In this document: one piece after another, positions 14,024-19,064 of the stretch | Layout: every line of letters begins with the position of its first letter | Position numbering within the stretch: position 1 is the first letter of the stretch | Notes under the pieces: model-generated | The model's database searches: none | The model's input: the letters and a program-made list of their open reading frames with translations, nothing else | What the model was told of the DNA's origin: nothing | Program-made: the position numbers and the translations under genes | DNA from: Actinomyces sp. HMSC035G02 | GTDB taxonomy: Bacteria > Actinomycetota > Actinomycetes > Actinomycetales > Actinomycetaceae | DNA: 19,064 nucleotides | Reading direction: 5' to 3' | NCBI GenBank assembly: GCA_001838165.1 | Contig: KV835888.1 | Coordinates: forward strand, 1 to 19,064

Positions 14024-15673
14024 TCACGAGGAAGTCGGCGTGAAGGCGATGAGGCCCTCGTCCGTCACCCCGACCAGCAGGTCGTCGTAGACCCACGTGA
14101 GGTTCTGTGCTGCCCTCAACTCGGTCGAGGTGTGCGCCTTGTTGTTCGCCATGTCGAAGAAATAGACGCTCTGTTCCTTGTATCCGGTCTTCTGAACGAA
14201 CGCGGCCGCCCCGTCGGTGCTCGCACGAGCGTGCGTGGGCGCGAACAGGCAGAAGCTCCCGTTGCCGTCTGCGATCCCCTTCATTCCCTCCGCAGAGTAG
14301 GTTGCGGCGCCAGCTGTCGTGTGCAGGGTGAGGACCTCGCACTTGTCGCCGCCCGCCTCCATCATGCCCGTCGTCCAGGGGGTCTTACCCGAGGTGAAGA
14401 ACGCCTCCAGGTCACTCAGGGTCGGCACGGTGCCGTCATCCGTGTAGACCTTGTTCTTGGTATTGCGGTCAAAAGCAGAGATGAATGTGCCAGTGGCATC
14501 ATACTTTTCGAGCTGGTTGGCCTTTTTGTCCACGATCAGGCCATCCGCTGTCGGATACAGTGCGGTGAGGCTCGAGCGCTGTTTGAAACGGCCCTCAGCC
14601 CCGAGTGTGGTCACGACGCCCGTGCGGGCGTTGACGATCTGCAGATTCCTGTAGTCATCGACGGGCACGATCACGGAGGCATCCTCACCTGAACCGATCG
14701 TGGGAGGCACCTCCAGCTGCCGGACTTTGGAGTGTTCCGATTGACGCCCCGTGATGGCCTGCCACAGGCGCTCCCACGAGCCGGAGGAATACGTCCACCC
14801 CGCGCAGGTCTCGTGGCCCGAACAGGTCACCAGGACGTCGTCGACCAATGCCATTGGCTGGTCGTCCTCCCACGGCCCCTCCGCCTGAATGCCCGTCGAC
14901 TTCGAGACGAGGATGTTGCCGACGATCAGCCACTGGCCGGCGGAAACAATGCTGAAATTCGACGTATCAGGTGTCATCCGCACAGAACCATCCGACGATG
15001 TCCACAGCACGGTAGGTGTGGAGGAAGAGACATCGATGGCCGCGATCGAGAACGAGCTATTCGTATCGGACAGGGACACCATGTAGATCGTCGTTCCATC
15101 GGCGAACAGCCGGGTCCGCGTTCGGTTTTCCTGCTTCACGTCGCTGCGAGGATCGGCGAGAACCCATGCGGTGCTCACGCCAGCGGCCCAGTCCGACGAA
15201 AGAACGTTCGTGTTGGTGGCCGACCCCTGATACCCCTGAACGGCGATGGGGCCCCTCGTGACACTGCTGAAGGAGGGGACGGACGCCATGAGCCTTGGCA
15301 CAGTGAGAACAAGGGCGACGACCGCGAGGACCGCGCCGATGATGACCTTCTTATCCAGCAGGCGCTCGTATAAGGCGTTACGAGCGAGGCGCTGCGGATC
15401 GCGCTTCCTGCGCGGAGGACGAAGGCCATTCCGGGGTGCGCTCGCGGGGGACGAGGCCTCGTCGCGAGAAGCCGACGAGCGGGGCGTCGCCGTGGTTCGC
15501 GTCGCCCCCGTGACGAGCGAGCCCAGGACTGGTTTCAACGACGAGGCGACGCTCGAGTCGCCCGCCGCGCTGCGTTGTGATTGCTCGGCGGTGCTCTGCG
15601 TCGTCGGCTCGGCTTCGGGTGCGGGGGTGGAATTCGCCTCCGGGGGAGCCCAGCGGGAAAAGTCGTTGCTCAC
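14024..15673 (-). CDS. Single-pass membrane protein with propeller-like extracytoplasmic domain, paralog 1
   Basis: 549 residues from GTG (VSNDFSRWAPPE), which matches the MSNDDLRWSPP start of paralog 5 and has the family promoter 6 nt upstream. The frame is open far upstream, to 17266, but that part is antisense to thrC and not real. The cytoplasmic region (1-108) is Ser/Thr/Ala-rich and ends in basic segments (PPRRKRDPQR); one helix spans about 109-127. The outside domain shows VQGYQGSATNTNVLSSDW, AIDVSSSTP, ILVSKSTG, TCSGHETCAGW, TIGSGEDASVIVPVDD, a second Cys pair (GGDKCEV, GSFCLF) and the ending WVYDDLLVG then AFTPTSS. It lacks the LPDL-type repeat of paralogs 2 and 5. It is first in the array, divergent from thrC, and is followed directly by ispF. 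Function unknown. Confidence 0.85.
   Translation of the reverse strand: MSNDFSRWAPPEANSTPAPEAEPTTQSTAEQSQRSAAGDSSVASSLKPVLGSLVTGATRTTATPRSSASRDEASSPASAPRNGLRPPRRKRDPQRLARNALYERLLDKKVIIGAVLAVVALVLTVPRLMASVPSFSSVTRGPIAVQGYQGSATNTNVLSSDWAAGVSTAWVLADPRSDVKQENRTRTRLFADGTTIYMVSLSDTNSSFSIAAIDVSSSTPTVLWTSSDGSVRMTPDTSNFSIVSAGQWLIVGNILVSKSTGIQAEGPWEDDQPMALVDDVLVTCSGHETCAGWTYSSGSWERLWQAITGRQSEHSKVRQLEVPPTIGSGEDASVIVPVDDYRNLQIVNARTGVVTTLGAEGRFKQRSSLTALYPTADGLIVDKKANQLEKYDATGTFISAFDRNTKNKVYTDDGTVPTLSDLEAFFTSGKTPWTTGMMEAGGDKCEVLTLHTTAGAATYSAEGMKGIADGNGSFCLFAPTHARASTDGAAAFVQKTGYKEQSVYFFDMANNKAHTSTELRAAQNLTWVYDDLLVGVTDEGLIAFTPTSS
15450..15463. repeat. 14-bp perfect palindrome built on the recurrent word
   Basis: GACGAGGCCTCGTC is a perfect palindrome inside the cytoplasmic coding part of the gene at 14024-15673. 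Each half is GACGAGG, the first seven bases of the recurrent 13-bp word. It may be a chance product of Asp/Glu/Ala/Ser codons. Confidence 0.5.
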
Positions 15674-15679
15674 ACCACG

Positions 15680-15685
15680 TTTGTA
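15680..15685 (-). promoter_or_regulatory. Leaderless-type -10 promoter of the 14024-15673 gene
   Basis: The minus strand reads TGTGGTACAAACGTGGT directly before the GTG start; TACAAA is 6 nt upstream, and the flank TGTGGTACAAACG is identical to that of the gene starting at 8443. Confidence 0.6.
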
Positions 15686-15721
15686 CCACACGCCCCGGGG
15701 GAGTCTCCCCCGATCCCATGT

Positions 15722-15755
15722 CCCGGCCTCGTCCATGTTTGTGACGAGGAACGGG
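15722..15755. other. Hairpin in the divergent region before thrC
   Basis: CCTCGTC (15727-15733) and GACGAGG (15743-15749) form a perfect 7-bp stem with a 9-nt loop; CCCG (15722-15725) and CGGG (15752-15755) can extend it past a bulge. The left arm is part of a 12/13 copy of the recurrent word. It lies between two divergent promoters, so it is not an obvious terminator for either gene. Confidence 0.5.
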
Positions 15756-15784
15756 CGCCCTCGCAGGCCACGCCCCCTCTCCGA

Positions 15785-15790
15785 TAGGAT
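15785..15790 (+). promoter_or_regulatory. Leaderless-type -10 promoter of thrC
   Basis: TAGGAT lies exactly 6 nt before the GTG start of thrC, with no ribosome binding site between. This predicts a leaderless thrC transcript. Confidence 0.55.
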
Positions 15791-15796
15791 CGACCC

Positions 15797-17254
15797 GTGC
15801 GCTACATTTCGACCCGACGCGGCCCCAACACGCCCACCCGTTCCTTCAGTGACATCCTCCTGGAAGGCCTCGCCCCCGACGGAGGCCTCTACCTGCCCGA
15901 GGAATACCCGACGCTGTCTCGCTCCGATCTGGACGAGCTGCGCATCGTCCTGCGCGAGGACGGGTACGCGGCCATGGCCGCCGGCATCATCTCCCTCTTC
16001 GTCGACGACATCCCCGCCGACGACCTGAGCGCGATCACCGCCCGCGCCTACCGCACCCCCGCCTTCTCCGACCCCCAGATCGTCCCCGTCGACGCCCTGG
16101 AGGGCACCGACCTGCACATCGCCCACCTCTCGAACGGCCCCACGGCCGCCTTCAAGGACATGGCGATGCAGCTCCTCGGCGAGCTCTTCGAATACGAGCT
16201 CACCCGCCGCGGCGACTGGCTCACCATCGTCGGCGCCACCTCCGGCGACACCGGCTCCTCCGCCGAGTACGCGCTGCGAGGCCGACGCGGCCTCTCCGTC
16301 GTCATGCTCACCCCCGCCGGCCGCATGACCGCCTTCCAGCGCGCCCAGATGTTCTCCCTCCTCGACGAGAACATCGTCAACGTCGCCGTCGATGGCGTGT
16401 TCGACGACTGCCAGGACCTCGTCAAGGCCGTCAACATGGACGCCGACTTCAAGGCCACCTGGCACGTGGGCGCCGTCAACTCCATCAACTGGGCGCGCCT
16501 GCTCGCCCAGGTCTGCTACTACGTCGCCACCTGGCTGCGCGTCACAGAGGAGGGGGCCGACGCCTCGTCCAAGGTGAGCGTCGTCGTGCCCTCGGGTAAC
16601 TTCGGCAACGTGTGCGCCGCCCACATCGCCCGCCAGATGGGAGTGCCGCTGGGCACCCTCGTCGTCGCCACCAACGAGAACGACGTCCTCGACGAGTTCT
16701 TCCGCACCGGCGTCTACCGCCCCCGCTCCTCCGCGGACACGCTGGCCACCTCCAGCCCCTCCATGGACATCTCCAAGGCCTCGAACTTCGAGCGCTTCAT
16801 CTTCGACCTGCTGGGACGCGACGGCGACGCCACCCGCGCCCTCTTCGACGAGGCCCTCGCCCGCGACGGCTACTTCGACCTGTCCGGCACCCCCGAGTTC
16901 GCCGCCCTGCGCGACACCTACGGCTTCATCTCCGGCACCTCCACGCACGCCGACCGCCTCGCCGAGATCGCGCGCACAGAAAAGGAAAGCGGCTACCTCC
17001 TCGACCCGCACACGGCCGACGGCGTGCACGTCGCCCGCGCGGTGCGCCCGCAGATCGAGGGCCCGCTCGTCGTCATGGAGACCGCGCTGCCCGTCAAGTT
17101 CGCCGACACGATCCTCGAGGCCACCGGCCACCTCCCGCCCGTGCCCGAGCGCTTCGAAGGCATCGAAGGCCGCGAAGAGCGCGTCACGGCGCTCGCCAAC
17201 TCCGCCGAGGACCTCAAGGCGCTCATCCGCGAGCGCGTGCGCCCCGGCGCCTGA
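15797..17254 (+). CDS. thrC: Threonine synthase
   Basis: 485 residues. A pyridoxal-phosphate enzyme converting O-phosphohomoserine to threonine in the cytoplasm. The N-terminus RYISTRRG and [20 protein letters not shown] are typical of the long, fungal/E. coli-like class. The cofactor lysine is K120 in [13 protein letters not shown]; the phosphate-binding stretch appears as [14 protein letters not shown], and VVPSGNFGN and [11 protein letters not shown] are further family motifs. The start is GTG, giving the expected N-terminus, with a TAGGAT -10 box 6 nt upstream. The gene stands alone, divergent from the propeller-like array and followed by a strong hairpin before cysS. It is not normally part of the carD-isp-cysS group, so its place here reflects local rearrangement (inference). 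Confidence 0.95.
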   Translation: MRYISTRRGPNTPTRSFSDILLEGLAPDGGLYLPEEYPTLSRSDLDELRIVLREDGYAAMAAGIISLFVDDIPADDLSAITARAYRTPAFSDPQIVPVDALEGTDLHIAHLSNGPTAAFKDMAMQLLGELFEYELTRRGDWLTIVGATSGDTGSSAEYALRGRRGLSVVMLTPAGRMTAFQRAQMFSLLDENIVNVAVDGVFDDCQDLVKAVNMDADFKATWHVGAVNSINWARLLAQVCYYVATWLRVTEEGADASSKVSVVVPSGNFGNVCAAHIARQMGVPLGTLVVATNENDVLDEFFRTGVYRPRSSADTLATSSPSMDISKASNFERFIFDLLGRDGDATRALFDEALARDGYFDLSGTPEFAALRDTYGFISGTSTHADRLAEIARTEKESGYLLDPHTADGVHVARAVRPQIEGPLVVMETALPVKFADTILEATGHLPPVPERFEGIEGREERVTALANSAEDLKALIRERVRPGA

Positions 17255-17269
17255 GTTTTCTTTCACTCG

Positions 17270-17330
17270 ACGAGGCCCGAGCCCCCACCTGCGAACCCGT
17301 GCGGTTGCGCGGGCGGGGCCCGGGCCTCGT
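17270..17330. terminator. Large hairpin between thrC and cysS
   Basis: ACGAGGCCCGAGCCCC (17270-17285) pairs with GGGGCCCGGGCCTCGT (17315-17330) at 15 of 16 positions, with a 29-nt loop that itself can form a small hairpin (AACC, GGTT). It follows the thrC stop by 15 bp and is a likely end signal for thrC transcription, though no U run follows. Both arms resemble the recurrent 13-bp word. Confidence 0.6.
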
Positions 17331-17380
17331 TACATACTCCCGGGGAGCGCCCGTTTCCTTCGCCTCCCCTCCCTGCCAGG

Positions 17381-17386
17381 TAGGAT
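17381..17386 (+). promoter_or_regulatory. Leaderless-type -10 promoter of cysS
   Basis: TAGGAT lies 7 nt before the cysS ATG, identical to the thrC -10 box, and there is no ribosome binding site. The mRNA should begin at or next to the ATG, leaving no room for a leader control element. Confidence 0.5.
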
Positions 17387-17393
17387 TGATGCC

Positions 17394-18851
17394 ATGCTGC
17401 ACCTGTACGACTCCAAGAGCGCCCGCATCCAGCCCCTGAACCCGGTCACCCCCGGCAAGGTCGGCATCTACCTGTGTGGCGCCACCGTGCAGGGATCCCC
17501 GCACGTCGGCCACCTGCGCGCCGCCGTCTCCTTCGACACCCTGATCCGCTGGCTGCGCCGCAGCGGCTACGAGGTCACCTACGTCCGCAACGTCACCGAC
17601 ATCGACGACAAGATCCTGAACAAGTCGGCCGAGGCCGGCTGGGACTGGTGGGCCTGGGCGTACCGCTTCGAGCGCGAGTTCACGCAGGCGTACGAGATCC
17701 TCGGGGTCGAGGCCCCGACCTACGAGCCGCGCGCCACCGGTCACATCCCCGAGCAGCTCGACCTCGTCCAGCGCCTCATCGACGCGGGCCACGCCTATTC
17801 GGACGGGCGCGGCAACGTCTACTTCGACGTCCACTCTCAGGCCGACTACGGCTCGCTCACCCGCCAGCGCCTCGCCGACATGCGTACCACCGAGGACGAC
17901 GCCCAGATCGACGAGGCCGTTGAGGCCGGCAAGCGCGACCCCCGCGACTTCGCTCTCTGGAAGGCCAGTAAGCCGTCTGAGCCGGCCACGGCCTCGTGGG
18001 ACAGCCCCTGGGGACGCGGCCGACCCGGCTGGCACCTCGAGTGCTCCGCCATGTCGCGTCGCTACCTCGGCGACGAATTCGACATCCACGGCGGCGGCAT
18101 CGACCTGCGCTTTCCGCACCACGAGAACGAGCAGGCCCAGTCCCACGGCGCCGGCTGGCCTTTCGCGCGCCTGTGGGTCCACAACGCGTGGGTGACCACC
18201 AAGGGCGAGAAGATGTCCAAGTCGCTCGGCAACGTCCTGTCGATCGGCGCGCTCACCGAGGAATACCCGGCCGTCGCCGTGCGCTGGGCCCTGTCCACGG
18301 TCCACCACCGCTCCGCCATCGAATGGGGCGCCGAGACGCTGCCCGCCGCGCACGCCGCCTGGGAGAAGTTCTCCACGTTCGTGGCCCGCGCCATCGAGGC
18401 CGCCGGTGAGGCTCCGGCCTCCGAGATCGCCCTGGCACCCGCCGACCTGCCCGAGGCCTTCGTTGCCGCCATGGACGACGACCTCAACGTCGCTGGTGCC
18501 CTCGCGGTCCTGCACGAGCACCTGAAGGCCGGCAACGCCGCGCTGGCTGCGGGGGATGTTTCCGGGGTCTACCGCGAGCAGGTCCTGGTTCGCTCCATGC
18601 TGGATGTGCTGGGCCTCGATCCCGCCTCCGAGCAGTGGCGCGGACAGGCCGGCATCGGCGCTGGCGCCTCTGGAGCGGCTGCCGCCGAGCACTCGGCGCT
18701 GGACGCGCTGGTCCAGGCCGTGCTCGAGGAGCGGGCCGCCGCGCGTGCCGCCAAGGACTGGGCGCGCGCCGACGAGCTGCGCGACCGCCTGGCCGCCGCC
18801 GGCGTCACCGTCGCCGACGGCCGCGACGGCGCCACCTGGAGTGTTGGCTGA
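17394..18851 (+). CDS. cysS: Cysteinyl-tRNA synthetase
   Basis: 485 residues. A class I synthetase that charges tRNA-Cys. The HIGH signature appears as HVGH (37-40) and KMSKS at 273-277. Zinc ligands fit C28 (YLCGATVQ), C217 (LECSAM), H242 and E246 (PHHENE), with spacing as in the E. coli enzyme. [12 protein letters not shown] and [17 protein letters not shown] are strongly family-specific. The C-terminal part carries a helical DALR-like domain and the usual tail [18 protein letters not shown]. The related mycothiol ligase MshC is shorter and lacks this tail, so CysS is preferred. In relatives cysS follows ispF directly; here thrC and an inverted array lie between. Confidence 0.96.
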   Translation: MLHLYDSKSARIQPLNPVTPGKVGIYLCGATVQGSPHVGHLRAAVSFDTLIRWLRRSGYEVTYVRNVTDIDDKILNKSAEAGWDWWAWAYRFEREFTQAYEILGVEAPTYEPRATGHIPEQLDLVQRLIDAGHAYSDGRGNVYFDVHSQADYGSLTRQRLADMRTTEDDAQIDEAVEAGKRDPRDFALWKASKPSEPATASWDSPWGRGRPGWHLECSAMSRRYLGDEFDIHGGGIDLRFPHHENEQAQSHGAGWPFARLWVHNAWVTTKGEKMSKSLGNVLSIGALTEEYPAVAVRWALSTVHHRSAIEWGAETLPAAHAAWEKFSTFVARAIEAAGEAPASEIALAPADLPEAFVAAMDDDLNVAGALAVLHEHLKAGNAALAAGDVSGVYREQVLVRSMLDVLGLDPASEQWRGQAGIGAGASGAAAAEHSALDALVQAVLEERAAARAAKDWARADELRDRLAAAGVTVADGRDGATWSVG

Positions 18852-18871
18852 GCTGCGACTGAGCTGCGACT
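18850..18871. repeat. Two tandem copies of an 11-bp unit at the cysS stop codon
   Basis: GAGCTGCGACT occurs at 18850-18860 and again at 18861-18871, starting within the cysS stop codon. It looks like a small slippage duplication. Confidence 0.7.
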
Positions 18872-19064
18872 GAGGGCCGGGCTGCTTGATGCGCCCATGG
18901 GCGGCGGCCCGCCCGCTCGCCGTCCGCGCTGCGAGCTGCGCTCGGCGCGTCGGCTCGAAAACCGGCCAGGCCCCGCCGCCGCCCACGGGCACCGCAGCCT
19001 GGCCCTGCCGCCGTTTGCGCCGCGTGTTGTTGCTTGTGGCCCCACGGGTGTTCTGGGCGCCGTA
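18852..19064. other. Non-coding tail of the window
   Basis: No gene with a credible start, ribosome binding site or family motif is visible. CCCATGGGCGGCGG (18894-18907) and CCGCCGCCCACGGG (18976-18989) are inverted at 13 of 14 positions with a 68-nt spacer, which may mark a large hairpin. The next gene must lie beyond the window. Confidence 0.5.

Noticed and set aside
15674..17266. A long minus-strand open frame running upstream from the propeller-like gene, opposite thrC
   Set aside because: It is the antisense shadow of thrC in GC-rich sequence; the real start at 15673 matches the sister proteins and has the family promoter.
17255..17393. T-box or other leader riboswitch controlling cysS
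   Set aside because: No T-box sequence is visible and the predicted start of transcription is at the ATG, leaving no leader; the structure is better read as an end signal for thrC.
17223..18992. A 589-residue minus-strand open frame opposite cysS
   Set aside because: Composition is low-complexity Gly/Ala/Val/Arg/Asp, it has no family motif or ribosome binding site, and it mirrors the well-identified cysS.
1..19064. CRISPR arrays, tRNA or rRNA genes, insertion sequences and attachment sites
   Set aside because: No evenly spaced repeats, no tRNA-like cloverleaf, no transposase or integrase gene and no terminal inverted repeats were found by eye.

Overview
The window comes from a high-GC Gram-positive bacterium (Actinomycetota). 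The evidence is GC-rich third codon positions, a CarD-type RNA polymerase regulator whose C-terminal half closely resembles the mycobacterial one, mycobacterial-type IspF sequence signatures, and several promoters whose -10 box lies 6-7 nt before the start codon, as in leaderless actinobacterial mRNAs. The overall style suggests Actinomycetaceae (Actinomyces/Schaalia-like); that is inference, because no rRNA is present.

Layout. (1) 280-1486, + strand: carD and ispD, overlapping by 17 bp. (2) 1543-4948, - strand: four related four-helix membrane proteins of unknown function, arranged as two copies of a two-gene cassette, each preceded by a 60-bp repeat that is 59/60 identical. (3) 5125-6474, + strand: a UMF1/Atg22-type major facilitator transporter. 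(4) 6620-15673, - strand: five paralogous single-pass membrane proteins with large extracytoplasmic domains, probably beta-propeller-like and of unknown function, with ispF embedded between the first and second. (5) 15797-18851, + strand: thrC (threonine synthase) and cysS (cysteinyl-tRNA synthetase). The last 213 bases hold no gene I can support.

In many actinobacteria carD-ispD-ispF-cysS are contiguous. Here about 12 kb of paralogous membrane-protein genes and a transporter separate ispD from ispF, ispF is inverted, and thrC precedes cysS. The housekeeping genes therefore act as a scaffold (transcription control, the MEP isoprenoid pathway, threonine synthesis, tRNA charging) into which two lineage-specific paralog arrays have expanded.

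The points most worth a second look are: the five-member propeller-like family with identical leaderless promoters and an orphan sixth promoter; the duplicated four-helix cassette; and a 13-bp word, CCCCGGCCTCGTC, that occurs seven times exactly (plus three near-copies), with intergenic copies tending to sit in hairpins, resembling the behaviour of uptake-type repeats. Functions of both paralog families are unknown, and none is invented here.
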